Below are positions 46,326 through 58,677 of a stretch of DNA of 64,000 nt, in pieces (the first letter of the stretch is position 1; each line of letters opens with the position of its first letter). This stretch comes from Diogma glabrata (lineage: Eukaryota > Arthropoda > Insecta > Diptera > Cylindrotomidae). The DNA is taken from positions 131,599,964 to 131,663,963 of the forward strand of contig OY856186.1 of assembly GCA_963693315.1 (NCBI GenBank), read 5' to 3'. Made by a program: the position numbers and the translations under genes. The notes below the pieces were generated by a model. That model was not told the origin of the DNA, searched no databases, and saw nothing but the letters and a program-made list of their open reading frames with translations.

Positions 46326-47560
46326 TAAAAATAAAAAATTTTATTTAAAGAAAAATTTGATTTTTAAAAATTAAATATTTCAATTCCTTTTGACACAGAA
46401 TAATGCAAATCCTACCACAATTTGTAAACTATTTGCATTTAATTTATAATTAGCAGTTCATTTTTTTAAGTAATTATATGCGCTTGGGCATTAAAACAAA
46501 GTCGTAGAAAAAGTATATAACAAATCTCGAGTTGTAACGCATTTTTGTAAAATGCTATTTACAACTCTAGATATGTAATATACTAATACCTCCGAACTCT
46601 TTGAACCTTTCATGGAAATCGGTAATTGAGCTCTACTTATTCTTGACTTCAAAAGTGAAATAAGCCCGACTTGCGCTTTTTACGTTTAAGGGGTGAAAAC
46701 TACCCATACGTGAAAAAATAAAAAAAGTAGATTTAGGCATTTTATGGATGCCCATCTTATTTAATTATGTAGAATAAAGTTTCCTTAAAAATCACCCTTA
46801 AGCTTTAGATAATAAATAAAGAAAAACGAAAATGTTGTAAAAATATTATTATGGGAAAAATAACATTTATTTTGAAACCATACATCACAATTCTGGCAGT
46901 TGTTACCCCAAAATGTCCCACATGTTGAGTTAAAGTATAATTCGAGTCTTCATCATCCATAAACGGTGCCGCATCCTTTCTTAAAGCTACAAAGTATTAT
47001 TTTAAGTAATGATTCTGGTGAAGGCAGACATAGAGTTTTAATTGCATCTAAAGGCCCTTCATTATTGAACCACTCCCAATTAGTCGAACAAACAATTTTG
47101 TTGCAAGACATATATGGGTTTGTAAATAAACCCTTTTAATGTGTTCGTTAAATGTTGCATTGTTTTTTGTGGTAGCTTTTTTAAATAATTCATATAGCGT
47201 ATTCACGAGATATGCTGATAAGTCTTCGATACGCCTCAACTTATTAAATTGAATGTTTCTAAAGGTTTCGTACAAAACTATTGTGCAGTAGATACCTGCT
47301 TCGACACTAGAAGATAAAGATCAACGTTATCTCTCACATAGAACATTTTCTAATATATTTTTTACCTTTATTGTAAAACTTTATTGATTTGTTAATTCAG
47401 GATCAGTTTTGCTTGATTTGTAAATGTTTTTATTTTTGATCTACAGGTGTGACAACACTGCGTACTCCGGTCCCTGCTATTTAATTTTTAGTTAACATGA
47501 TGAAGGAATATTCCACTGACTGGATCGTTGCCAACCCAATTTTAGTTTTCTTATTGCAAA
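46326..47560. other. Unclassified AT-rich DNA
   Basis: The 75-codon minus frame at 47048-47275 (MYETFRNIQFNKLRRIEDLS...) has moderate amino-acid complexity but no motif I recognise; it may be a remnant of a transposon protein. Nothing else is supported. Confidence 0.4.
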
Positions 47561-47925
47561 TTTTTGTAAATATTTGATTTTTATCCTTCCGTGAAATATT
47601 GGCTTATGTCATTATTTAATAGATGATATGATTTATTGTTTAATTCAATATGTAAAATTGTGAAATGCTGATAATTATTCAATTTCTTTGAAGTAGTTTT
47701 TATAAAAAACTACTTAGTGTTTTTTATAAAAACTACTTCAAAAAAAAAAAAAAAAAAAGATTTATTGTTTAGTTGTTCATTTAAAAAAAATCCAAATTTG
47801 CGTCCATCAACAAACAGTCAACACCTTAGAACGCATGTTGTTGTGGCACCTTGATCTTAAAAAGATTTTATGTTTTGTTGTGACACATATTATAATTCCT
47901 ACTACACAACACATTTTATTAAGAC
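47560..47925. repeat. Dispersed repeat R-TTGTG, copy 3
   Basis: Shares GTGAAATATTGGCTTATGTC, GAACGCATGTTGTTGTGGCA and TTGTGACACATATTATAATT with copies at 28.6 and 39.2 kb. It contains a small perfect hairpin GAAGTAGTTTTTATAAAAAA / complement at 47691-47740 followed by an A-run. Confidence 0.75.
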
Positions 47926-48785
47926 AAAAATATACATATGTATATATTAACCCATATTATTGTTTATATTTACATGATGTCCGCACATATGATCATATAT
48001 AGAGCTCCAAAATCATGTGGAATGAAACGGTGATTTTGAACCGAAATAATGCGAGTGGCTTTTGTAACATAACTCTCTCAATTTTAAAAGTACAACGTCC
48101 ATTAAAGAACCAATTTACAGATATTTTCAAAGGATGAGTGCTATACAACATTTTGGCTGGAATATATTTTACGCATCTCTTTTAGTTTGAGAGTTATTTT
48201 GAACAGAAGGTATTTTTAAGAAATTTGAAAATACATATATATTTTTCTTTATTATCACATTTTTTCGAAAAACACGTATTCTGATAAAGCCAAACTTCTA
48301 GATCACATAATTAATACAAAAATACAGCTATTTGTAAAGGAATTAAGTTGAATATAAATTCTGTATGGAAATGGCTGAGGTTTTAACGCTAATTTTTTTT
48401 AAAAATCGACTTGCCCACGTTTTTTGCATCGTAGCTCACTTACTTTTAGTGCAAACAACTTGAGCTATTGCTTATTGTAAAAGTCTTTCTGATAAGAATG
48501 TTATAAAAGCTTTTTGGGAATTATGAATACATACATACATATGTATGTAGTCAAGACAAAAACACCATCAATGAGTACCTAAAGCTTTCTTTGACTTAGT
48601 TAATTGTCGTTCGAATTGTAGCACTATATGATGACTTTTTATTTACTTTCTTTACAAAGTTGTCACTCTTGCCTAGAACAAATCGCTTGAAAACTATGGC
48701 GAAACATTTGAAGTTGCTTTTGATATATCGAACGCCACATTTCGTTCAAACCCACAGCAACCCCGTCTTGCGTACGCCACTGTAA
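47926..48785. mobile_element. Possible hAT-type non-autonomous remnant
   Basis: Ends at 48784 with the complement of CAGTGGCGTACGCAAGACGG, a hAT-style terminal repeat. The left partner was not found and no transposase is visible; the short TACATACATACATATGTATG repeat lies at 48529-48548. Confidence 0.4.
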
Positions 48786-51514
48786 CACACACCTATGTAA
48801 TTTTAACAATTATTTTAACAAATTTTTATCATAAATGATAAACGTTTTCTCCACCTATTTAGTGTAGTAAAAAAAATTATCATCTTCCCTAACGATAAAA
48901 CATTTTTATATACCACTTTATCATCTGTCATACGAAATCGCAATTTGGGTAAATATGAGTTATCACTTTATCCTTTTACCATTTTGTGCATTTTTGCAAT
49001 AGGAAATTAGACCACTGGTTGATTGTTTTATTGTTCTCTTCTTGAACAATCCATTTTTGGTTTTCTGATAATTTTGCAGACTAATTTGGAGTAAATTGGA
49101 CTCTCGGTTATTAAACCTTCTTTTCGTTCGATGATGGAAACTCGCCGCAAATAACCGAAACCCGAAAATAGGTATACTCAATGGAAAGAGCCGGAAGGAC
49201 GATGTGTTCGATAACTGTAACGGAAGTGTGTCAAAAAAATCGTCAAGTGTGTCAAAACAAGGAAATTTACATATTTTTGCTTAAAAAACGTTCATTTTAA
49301 GTGATAATGAGTAGTAACCTTAAATTAAAAGAAATCTTCATAGTCGGGCTTGGTATGTGAAACCAAAAACTAGATTATTGCATTATAAATTTGTCAAAAA
49401 GTTATTGTCAAGTGTGTCAAAAGAATGATTTTCATTTATTTTTTTTATCCAATTTTTGTGAAGAAAAAATAAAATTAATTATTTGTAATTTGTATGACAT
49501 GAAATTGGACATGGAAATTTCAGATTTTATTATAATTTTTGGAATTTTGTAAAAAGTTTGTATTTTTGATTTTGTTATAATTTTTGTGAAGAAAAACTAA
49601 AATTAATTATTTGTATAATATGAAATGTGATGAACATGAAATTGGACATGGAAATTTCAGATTTTGTAATAATTTCTGGAAGATTTTTAGAGTTTTGAAG
49701 AATAGTTTATATTTTTGAGTTTATTATAATTTTTGGAATGTTTATGGATTTCTGAAAGAAAACTGAATATTTGATTTTGTAATATTTCTCGAAACGCTAA
49801 ATGGAGAGGTTTTTTAATTGTTTGCTGAGTGTATCATCTTTTCACTAAATTGTTAATATATGATCTGTTATAATTTTCCGACAACGAATTGATGTTTCGT
49901 ATTAGTTTTGTAATAAGTTTTTAAACAGAGATAAAATACTTGTATTTTTACAAAGAGTTTTATGTTTGATATACATCGCTACCGATAACTAAAAACAATG
50001 TCCTCATAAAAGTTTTATGCCGAAAACTATATCAAAATCTTTAACCAAAACCGAAGTCTTGATATCTCAGAACGGCCCAGCCCCTTCATATTTTTGAGTT
50101 GTAATTGGATTTTATCCGGGATATTCATCTTACTGATTGTAAATGGTAACATTTTGAACATTTTACATAGAAAGCTTTACAAGATAAATTTCATTTATAT
50201 TCTTAGCTATATTATTAGAAGAGTATACTAGTAGAAAAAAACGAAATTTCAGGATTCAAAGTTTAGGTTTTTGGGCATATTATTATTATTGAGGATGACG
50301 ACTGACTTTAGTTTTTTCAATTCATTTTAATTGTAAGATAAAATTACACGATGCCAATTTTCATGAACTTTACATTTATTTTAATTTTATTGAAAAACGG
50401 TGTCGCAATTTTTAGAATAACCTAAATTTTTAATGCAAATCAATTGATGATATATACCCAGGTAACAATTTCGCCTAAATTTTTTAAATTATTCCAACTT
50501 AACTTGAGAAAGCATTGTGTAAGACCATATTATTCAAGCTTTACCTAAAAAAAGCTTGTAAAAGACTAGATTCACTAAGTTTCTTATATAATTCCTTAAG
50601 TAAAGCATAATTCAATAATAAATATTTAGGGCATATTCAAGCAAATGTTACTCAAGTATAATACCTTTTATAAGGTTTTATTCACATATAACTTTTAAGG
50701 TAGTATTCAAGATGTTTTTACTCAAAAATTCTATCCCTTATATAAACCTTTAATTAAGTACAACTTTTAGGAAGAATCAAAGAAGATTCTTACCCAAGGC
50801 TAGTTCCTTGTATACGACTTTATTTATGTATAATAATTTTAGTAGTATTCAACAAAATTGTTACTCAAGTAATATTTCTTATATACGGCTGTTTTCAATG
50901 AATATTAAAAGATTTACAACAAATCGATCTGTCAATATTTTTGACAGTTCGTTGTTTAATTCGCGATTGTGTGTTTTTTATTAAATCACTTATCGATGTG
51001 TTTAAAAAGTTAACAAACCTTTAAGAACTTTAACAAACTATTATTGATTAATACAAAAAATTTTTTCAAAATGGTAGAGATATTTTCGTCAATGGAAATT
51101 TGCAATTGCCGTTATTCCGCAACCATTTAATCAAACGTTTCTGATGATGGTTTATATATTGATTGAAATTTACCATTTCTGATGATAGTTTATATAATGA
51201 TTTGAGTTGGTCAACAAATAAATAAACTGATGATAATTTGTCATACAATTCCTTTTTGTATTAAATGTATGTAATCGCCATATTGTGCGCAATTTGCTTG
51301 GGAAAAAATTATATCAAAACTTGCAACAGATTGCAACTGACTTATGGAAAATATAACGTAGAACGTTTATTTAATATGATCATTTAACATTTATTTGCCA
51401 AATTGTCCAACTGAACGTAATGCCAACCACAGCATCATATACCCCTTACGAAGCTTGAGTAATGCTTTTATTCTGTATTGAGTAACGGTTTAATCCTGTC
51501 GTGGAAATTGATTT

Positions 51515-51590
51515 AATAAACGAGTGCGTAAGGGTAAACGATGAGGAAGACGTTATAGGGCCTGTGTTCGATTCCTGCCAGGCACGTTTT
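51515..51590 (+). repeat. tRNA-like segment 1 (pol III B-box)
   Basis: GTGTTCGATTCCTGCCAGGC at 51564-51583 contains a near-consensus B-box/T-arm (GTTCGATTCC) followed by a T-run at 51587. An A-box-like GTGCGTAAGGGTAAACGA precedes it at 51520. It could be a tRNA pseudogene or a tRNA-derived SINE head; a cloverleaf is not convincing by eye. Confidence 0.5.
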
Positions 51591-51939
51591 TATTTATGAA
51601 TTTTATTTTCCTTTTTTTTATTTTATTTTTATTCTTTAATCATTTTTAATCGTACAATTGAATGAAAACACATGCGTAGATATCGTATATGAATACGCAA
51701 AATTATTTTCATTTCGAGATTGTCCTCAATCATAACCAATATTATTTTTAACAAAAACCCATGTACATATTCTCATTTTAGGAAACCCTTAGTACACTTT
51801 TATATGCATTCCTAATCAAAATGTTTGAATAAAAATTAATTCATAGTCGTGGTAGTGGTCCGAAACTTGAAATGTGTACAAATAATTTGTTAAATAATAG
51901 TGATTAAGTTTCAATTTTCTTTATGACAGCTGCTAAATA

Positions 51940-52012
51940 GAGAAGTAGATAGCGTACGGTCCTGGAGAATCAAAGGTTATGAGTTCGATCCCGGCAACAG
52001 GCGTTTGTAAAA
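51940..52012 (+). repeat. tRNA-like segment 2 (pol III A- and B-boxes)
   Basis: TAGCGTACGGTCCTGG (51949) resembles an A-box and GAGTTCGATCCCGGCAACAG (51981) a B-box, at tRNA-like spacing. It lies in the same TIR element as segment 1. Confidence 0.5.
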
Positions 52013-52801
52013 ATGCGAAATGTGTAAAATAAATTGTAATTTCCGATAAAAGATTAACTCAATAGCAGCAATATACAAAAAAAGGAGTTTAATGCGCCAT
52101 CTAACCAAAATAACTAAAGGAAACAATCACCAATTTTTTTTTTCAGTGGCATCGCTTCTTGAATAGGCATTGAGTAATTCTCTTGAGTAAAGATTTACTC
52201 AAGCACTTTATTCAAGTAACATTTTGACAGTTTTTGAATAAGTCTTAAATAACAACTTTGGTACAACTTTATTCAACCACTTATATAAAACATGTATAAA
52301 GCATTATATATATCTTCTTGAATAAAGAATATTTTTTCATACGCCTTTTCTTCTTGAGTAGAGCTTGTATAAAACTTTTCTCATGCATAGTTCAAGAATT
52401 TTAAATTTCCCCTTCCATTTTAAATTCCTCTTTTAAAGCTTTACTCAATGATTACCTAGGTTAAATTGTTACCTGGGATATCAAAACTAAAATTTCACTC
52501 AGCGTTCTTTGGATTCCACAACTATCATTTATTAAACATTTTAAAAAATTATATATTTAATTTATTTAAAAAAAAATTAAAATATAATAATATTTTGGTC
52601 TCCAAGTAGTTTTTATTTGATAATATAATAATTTATTTGAAATAAATTTATTTAAAAATATTCTTCTAACAACTGATATTAAATAATATTTGACGCGTTC
52701 CGAACAATAAATGTTCATTCTCAAACGTTTAAGTTATTATTAATATCATGAGCAAAATTTTTCATTCAACAAACTTTTGTTTGATAAAAAAGCATACTAA
52801 A

Positions 52802-53179
52802 GAATAGATTCTCGTATGAGCTTAGAATGAAGGCAATTCTTCACGAGGATGAAGTTTCCCCAAACGAGCGTAGCGAGTGGAGGAAATCATCCGAGTGAAG
52901 AATTGTCATCATCCTAAGCGAATACAAGGTGCTATTTTATCCACGACTGTAAAATATTTCGTTTAATTTCCAGTTTTAATGCAAAAATTTGTATCGCCAT
53001 ATTGAAATAAATACATCAAAGATAGCGAAAAACAAAACAAGTTTGTTGTTTAATTTGTTAGGGGAATATTTAATAAACTATAGAACTGTTAAAGAATTTT
53101 ATTCAAATTCACTAGTTGTAGAATGAATACAATTACAATGGAAGACATACGCATATATTCGTTAGTAGTCGTGGATAAA
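52802..53179. mobile_element. Hairpin MITE, copy 3 (more diverged)
   Basis: Same stem-loop and GTAGTCGTGGATAAA end as copies 1 and 2, but shorter and more diverged. It sits inside the spacer of the 49.2-54.7 kb inverted-repeat structure. Confidence 0.88.
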
Positions 53180-54802
53180 AATTTTTAAAAGAAATTAATT
53201 GAATAAAATTTTCATTTTTATAAATAAATTTCTTCTACACCCGTACTATAATAATACACTTATATACCCATAATCCGTTTCATAATGATATCCATTATGA
53301 TACAGATTTTTCATAACGATACAGATTTTTAATCAATAGAAACCCATAATTTTTCAATCAAGCATGCTGTGCATTTGACGTTTGTCCTAGATTCCTATCT
53401 AATTGTTTTATTTGTAAAAATCAGTAGGTATTACATTTTCGTAGAATATAGCTAAACTTCGATAATTATATTATCAAAATGTATGATATCAGCGATATAG
53501 AAGAATTACTATCGACTCCTCAACACATATCAGAGAAAGCAGAAAATGCAGTTCAAAATATTATACCCCAAAAATCTAAGAAAGTGTACGAAAACTATAT
53601 CAACTATCCATTAATTACAATTTTGTAAAATTTTTTTATAGAAATACGAGTAATTACTGTTATTGTGTTCAATACAAATATAAAATATGAAGGGACTGAA
53701 ATCTCACAGCTCTGAGATATCAAGACTTCGGTCTGGGGTTAAGGATTTTGATATAGTTTTCGGCATAAAACTTTTATGAGGACATTGTTTTTAGTTTTGG
53801 GCAGCGATGTATATCAAACATAAAACTCTTTGTAAAAGTACAAAGTATTTCTTTTAAGAAATTTATTACAAAACTAACACGAAGCATCAAAACGTTGCCG
53901 GAAAATTATAACAGATCATAAATAAACATAATTTAGTTAAAAGATGATATAATCACCAAACTACTCTAAAACCTCTCCATTTAGATTTTCGAGAAAATAT
54001 TTCAAAATCAAAAATTCATATTTCTTTCAAAATTGAAACTTTTTTAAAATTTTAAAAATATTGCAAAAACTATAACCAAATCAAAAATAGAAACTTTTTC
54101 AAATATTCTTAAAATATTGCAAAAATTTTAAAAAATCAATATAAATACTTTTTTCAAAATTCTAAAAATATTCCAAAAATTATTACATAATCAGAAATTG
54201 AAACTTTTTTCCAAAGTTCTGATAATATTTCAAAAATTCAAACTTTTTCCAAATTCTAAAAATATTCCAGAAATTATAACAAAATCGAATAAACAAACTT
54301 TTTTCAAAATTCCAAAAATTATAATAAAATCAAAAATACAAACTTTTTTCAACATTCCAAAAATATTTCAAAAATTATAATAAAATCAAAAATTTTCATG
54401 TCTAATTTCATGTTCATCACATTTCATTTCATACAAATAATCAATTTTATTTTTTTCACACAAATTGGGTAAAAACTAAATGAAAATCATTTTTTTGACA
54501 CACTTAACAACATTTTTTTGAGAAACCTAGAATGCAATAATCTAGATTTTGGTCTCACATACCAATCCCAACCATCAAAATTTCTCCAAATTTAATGTTT
54601 ATACTCATTATCACTTAAAATGAACGTTTTATTAGCAAAAAATATGCATATTTCCTTGGACACATCTTGACGATTTTCTTGACACACTTCCGGTACAGTT
54701 ATCGAACACATCGTCCTTTCGGACCTGTTAATAGAGTATACCTAATTTTAGAAACAAAAAGTTTTGAAATCCCTCCAGCGGTTTTCTAGACTTCGTAGAT
54801 AA

Positions 54803-54840
54803 TGACGGACGGCCGGCCGGCCGACAGACAGACATACATT
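54803..54840 (+). repeat. Simple repeat GACGGACGGCCGGCCGGCCG
   Basis: Short GC-rich tetranucleotide-type repeat continuing into GACAGACAGACATACAT. It is striking against the AT-rich background and lies just outside the 5.6-kb inverted structure. Confidence 0.9.
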
Positions 54841-55158
54841 TTTTTTTTGCTTTTTTAGTATCAATAGGTCCTAAAACGTCGAGAAATGCTAGAAATGAAA
54901 AAATTGGTGGTAAGAATTTCACTTTTGACTCATAAATGTAATAGTTAGGTCTTTCAGACCGAAGTAATATAATATTTATATAGTTCTTCATTATTTATCG
55001 AGTGTAGAAAAAAAAGCGTATGCAACTTTCATGTAATGGTTATTAATACACTCTTAAAAACCATACTAAGCTTACCTTCGGCTCGTTTCCCGGTTAATGC
55101 TCGTGTAATAATAACCATCATTACATGATCGTTGCATAATATACTACTAGTGGAATAC

Positions 55159-55588
55159 TACAGTATTACCTCGAACATAAGAACCGTTTCTTATATTCGA
55201 TTTTGAAGAAAAGAATTCCTTTTTGAAAGATCTATTGCTCTTTTCGAATAAAAGATCTTTCAAATAAAAGGACCAGTCCTTAAATTTTAAAAATAATTTA
55301 AGCAATTTTAACGTTAATGAATAATACAAGAACATAATGACCATAGCTTATATTATACAATTTAAATTCATATTAAAATAAAATGGTATTTCAAAATTAA
55401 TAATTACAAAATTTATATAAAAAGAAATCTATGTAATATAGTTTTACTAACTAGAGATGGCAGTGATAAAGTTTGCATAAAAATTTTAAATAAAAGAACT
55501 GGTCCATCTAATTGAATAGGTGAACCGGCTATTCTTTTATTCGTTTAAAAGAACCAGCTCTTATGTTCGCGGTAAGATGGTACGGTAG
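55159..55588. mobile_element. Short TIR MITE with CGAACATAAGA ends
   Basis: Left TACAGTATTACCTCGAACAT and right complement of CCATCTTACCGCGAACATAA pair imperfectly. GAACC-type and CTTTTATTCG segments repeat inside as inverted pairs. About 430 bp, non-coding. Confidence 0.6.
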
Positions 55589-55649
55589 TTCTAAATTTGT
55601 TATAAATTAGTAATATAATAAACAGAAATTTTAATTGATTGAATCCAAA

Positions 55650-55936
55650 ACAGAATTGTACAATATATTTGAATTAAATGAAAGTTTATCATCTAAGATT
55701 AAATTTTGTTGTGTTTGAAATCCCTTGTAAATTTCAAATTCTTCAAGTGAATCTATTAAAAATCCTTGGCTACATATAAATGTAAAGCCTTCAAATTTTG
55801 TTTAAAAGTTTTGTAGTTATGATTGTTATTAACTAAATGGTTTGCAAAAATAGACTTTAAATTTTTTTTATTTGGAAGGTGTTCCTTTAATCAGCCTTTA
55901 AAACTTCTTTCGGTTCTCCCGATGTAATATAAATAT
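55650..55936 (-). pseudogene. Penelope-type GIY-YIG endonuclease remnant
   Basis: Minus-strand translation: YLYYIGRTERSFKG-stop-LKEH, LPNKKNLKSIFANHLVNNNH, NYKTFKQN, then after a frameshift SQGFLIDSLEEFEIYKGFQT and QQNLILDDKLSF. Y-Y-I-G-R-T plus R-S-F-K-x-R/x-L-K-E-H and the downstream L-E-E-x-E-I-Y-K are the hallmarks of the GIY-YIG domain in Penelope-like elements (which nicks target DNA for insertion). One stop and one frameshift make it inactive. Directly upstream the sequence folds back on itself (CTCCCGATGT...ACATCGGGAG, 55916-55950) and the RT portion is missing. Confidence 0.82.
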
Positions 55937-56340
55937 TTTTACATCGGGAGAAATTATATAAAATATTATATAAAATATATATAAAATATTGCTTTTCCTA
56001 AAAGATATTTTATATACTTATGTTTTTTTTAAATGGTTCCTTATAATATTAGACATAAGATTTGTATCTTCCATTTTATCAAATATTTTTTAATATAAGT
56101 TGTACAAGGAATTTTTAAATAAATTGATTCTCTTATTAAATAAATCAATTCTGGTATGTATTCATTAACACAGTGTACTTATTATGAACTAGACATATAT
56201 GTATCTTACAAATATATTTAGAATTATGGCTTTGCTGATGGCTACTTATTAAAAATGCTTTTTAGTTTTCGTCTACCAAATATCCCAAAAAATAAAATAT
56301 TTTTTAAGATTTCTTCTACCAAATATCCCAAAAAATAAAT

Positions 56341-57520
56341 ATGCCACGAGGAGTTCATAAATCTAAAAAAAAGTGTGTTCCAGCAGAGAAAAGTCAAACA
56401 GGCGAAATAGATGCAGTTCAGAGCATGTCTCAATCCTTCTACAACTATGTTACAAAACCTAATGATAGCCAAAGTTCATCAACTGAAACTGATTCTCACG
56501 TTGATGCAACGAATTTTTCCGATAATATTGGCTTATCTTCAGGAAGCAACAGCGACAATACAGAATAAATAATGATAACCCATGATGAAGACGAATTAGA
56601 AAAAAATACTGAAAATGGCAGAAATAATTCTTCTAATGCTTCTACTATCGAAGACAGTATTTGCATAGGTGAATCACTTAAGAGATGTATCACACTGGAA
56701 TTAAATTAAGTGATCAACAATAAAATGTAGACACTAGAGGCGCTGCACAGAACCTTATGCGTGGGGTGTGTGATTTTACATTTCTTTGCTATCTTTTATT
56801 TTGGAATGATGTTTTAAGGGAAATAAATTGTGCTAAGATTGCATTGCAAAGCAAAGGCTTGAATATTGATTAATTAGTTGTAAAAAAAGAGTCACTTTGT
56901 CTTTATATTGAAGAAAAACGGAGTCATTTTGAAGAAGAGGCAATAGATCTTGTTGTGAATAAATTGGAGGACTACAACATTCAAATGGATTGGTCGTAAA
57001 AAATGAATAGCTGGTGAGTTAGCCCCTGATGTAGGAGTGACACTAAGAGCTGAACTTTAAAAGGACATGTGTAAATGTCTTGACCGATTCAGTGTTGAAT
57101 TCCGGACTAGATTGAAGTCAGTTCAAGATGTAGCTTCCTTGTTCGAGGTTGTGCATACAAACACTGCTTTTGGCGAAAAGTGTAGAGTTGAAATTATATG
57201 TATCAAAATTTGCAATTTATGATGAGGTATCAGAAACAGAACTCCTCATAGAGATACCAAGGTGCAGAAGGCATTTTTAAGCGGCCAATGTTACAGTTTC
57301 TAGCTGGGTGTGCCTAGACTTTTTGAAATTCATCGTGGAATGGGATTTTACAGAATTTCTTCCCAATCTTATGGTCGCACTAAAGTTATTTATGACTATT
57401 TGCGTATCAGTGGCTTCGTGTGAGAGGAGTTTCAGCAAATTAAAATTAATTAAAAATTACTTGCTGGAAACAATGACCCAAACGAGGTTTAACAATCTTG
57501 TACAATATTAACAACAGAAC
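56341..57520 (+). pseudogene. hAT transposase, ZMYM1/HAT-dimerisation type
   Basis: N-terminal part MPRGVHKSKKKCVPAEKSQT with a basic start and acidic Ser-rich tail (ends at a TAA at 56566). The middle is deleted or decayed, with recognisable pieces AGELAPDVGVTLRAEL, CKCLDRFSVEFRTRLKSVQD and YVSKFAIYDEVSETELL in different frames. The C-terminal dimerisation domain reads FLPNLMVALKLFMTICVSVA, SCERSFSKLKLIKNYLLETM and TQTRFNNLVQY. The S-C-E-R-S-F-S-K-L-K-L-I-K-N-Y-L block is diagnostic of hAT transposases related to zinc-finger MYM-type proteins. The central catalytic residues are largely gone, so this is an internally deleted dead copy. Confidence 0.88.
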
Positions 57521-57914
57521 ATGAGGCAACACAAAATATAAATTTTAAATTTTAAAGATGTGATTTCTAAGTTTGCAGCTGTTAAAGCTAGAAAGAAAAG
57601 ATTTTAATTGTGTGTACATAATATGTATGTGAGAGTATATTAATTCTACTCTCATTTTTCTTTTACAATACCCTATCATCTTTACTATACCCTATTATTT
57701 TCATACATCAATGTGAAAGAATTTATAATAAAACAGTACTTTTATTATATGTAACTTATTGATAATAATGCTTTTTATTAATAAATATTAATAAAAAGCA
57801 TTATTATTAATAAGTTACATATAATTACATATAATGTCAATATTGTCAGTTTTCATTCTTGAGGTGACACCACAATAGCCGCACCGGGTGCCACCCATGC
57901 TAGCTACGCCACTG
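57521..57914 (+). mobile_element. 3' end of the hAT element with terminal repeat
   Basis: After the transposase come a perfect AT-rich hairpin (about 57735-57832, ATATGTAACTTATT...AATAAGTTACATAT) and the terminal repeat at 57863-57914. Read inward this begins CAGTGGCGTAGCTAGCATGG and continues GTGGCACCCGGTGCGG, the standard end of this hAT group. The 5' terminal repeat was not found upstream of 56341. Confidence 0.8.
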
Positions 57915-57924
57915 CGTATAACTA

Positions 57925-58035
57925 TTTGTTATTAGGATAATTCAAATGTTATTGGTGAAATTGAATGATGTCATTACATTTTAGAGAATTTCATTAGGTT
58001 AAATTAAAATAAAACTAAGGCAAAAAATTTTCACA
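57925..58035. repeat. Inverted arm of the TGGCCTACTG MITE
   Basis: Complement of 7190-7295: CATTTTAGAGAATTTCATTA and ATAAAACTAAGGCAAAAAAT. It abuts the hAT terminal repeat. Confidence 0.85.
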
Positions 58036-58670
58036 AAAATTAACGATATCAAGGTAATGAAGAAAATCGAGAGTCTATATACTCGATCATATACACGACA
58101 CGAATTTTACAGCAACGATCTTTATTTTACTACCAAGGAAGGTTAAAAATACTATTAGAAATGAAAATTCAAATTGTAATTCTAAAAAAAGTTCGAGTTA
58201 TCTTAAGTTATTGCGCTCGTATTGATAGTTCTGTTAGAATGTTAAAAAGCTATTATTAAGCTATAGGACATACTATAGTTATTATACAGGCTATAGTTAT
58301 TATTAATTAAGCTATAGTTATTATATAGTTATTATTAAGCTATTGTCCTATAGGACTAGATGTTTAGCACAGATGACACTCGATCTATCAAATAATGGAA
58401 ATGATACGAAAACTAGCAAAAGCTATGAAAAACGTAAAATTGTTCAAACGTCAGGTTTATTTTCAATGGTTGATTAACGAGCTGTTGGAAAACAATTAGA
58501 GTCTCAAGAACTTACGGACATATTTAGAGCATAAAAAACAGTAACGCAAAAATGTGTTCGTAGAGTTAAAATCAGACAAAGAAATACACTTGAATTGAAA
58601 ATTGAATAAATCCAGAAATTGAAAAAACTTAACTTTAGTAAGTAAATGATGAAATTTCAACTTCGATATA
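58036..58670. other. AT-rich DNA with short TATAGTTATTA repeats
   Basis: Several copies of (C)TATAGTTATTA(T) at 58255-58350. Nothing else recognised. Confidence 0.5.
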
Positions 58671-58677
58671 CCATCGC

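Larger units (their letters stand above)
50457..52487. mobile_element. CCCAGGTAACAATTT TIR element, 2.0 kb
   Basis: The ends CCCAGGTAACAATTT (50457) and the exact complement AAATTGTTACCTGGG (52487) define the element. Subterminal zones (50480-50900 and 52140-52440) contain many degenerate ~80-bp repeats of the type ACTCAAGTA...CTTATATA...TTCAAGTAA. In the middle lie two tRNA-like pol III promoter segments (51.5 and 51.95 kb). No transposase is recognised. Confidence 0.78.
49169..54743. mobile_element. 5.6-kb structure with ~0.9-1.0 kb inverted arms
   Basis: The left arm (49169-50090) and the right arm (53690-54743) are inverted copies. Shared markers are TAGGTATACTC at the outer ends, CGATGTGTTCGATAACTGTA, AAGTGTGTCAA repeats, CATAAAACTCTTTGT and CTTTTATGAGGACATTGTTT near the inner ends. 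Each arm includes an internal degenerate minisatellite of AAATTCCAAAAATTATAA-type units (about 49480-49800 and 54000-54400). The spacer holds two other elements (50457-52487 and 52802-53179). Non-coding arms; a 60-codon frame at 54198 is low-complexity. Confidence 0.82.

Noticed and set aside
47048..47275. 75-codon minus frame with moderate complexity
   Set aside because: Possible transposon-protein remnant, but no motif could be named and the flanks are not open.
51515..52012. Functional tRNA genes
   Set aside because: B-boxes are good but acceptor and anticodon stems do not pair convincingly by eye; SINE or tRNA pseudogene is more likely.
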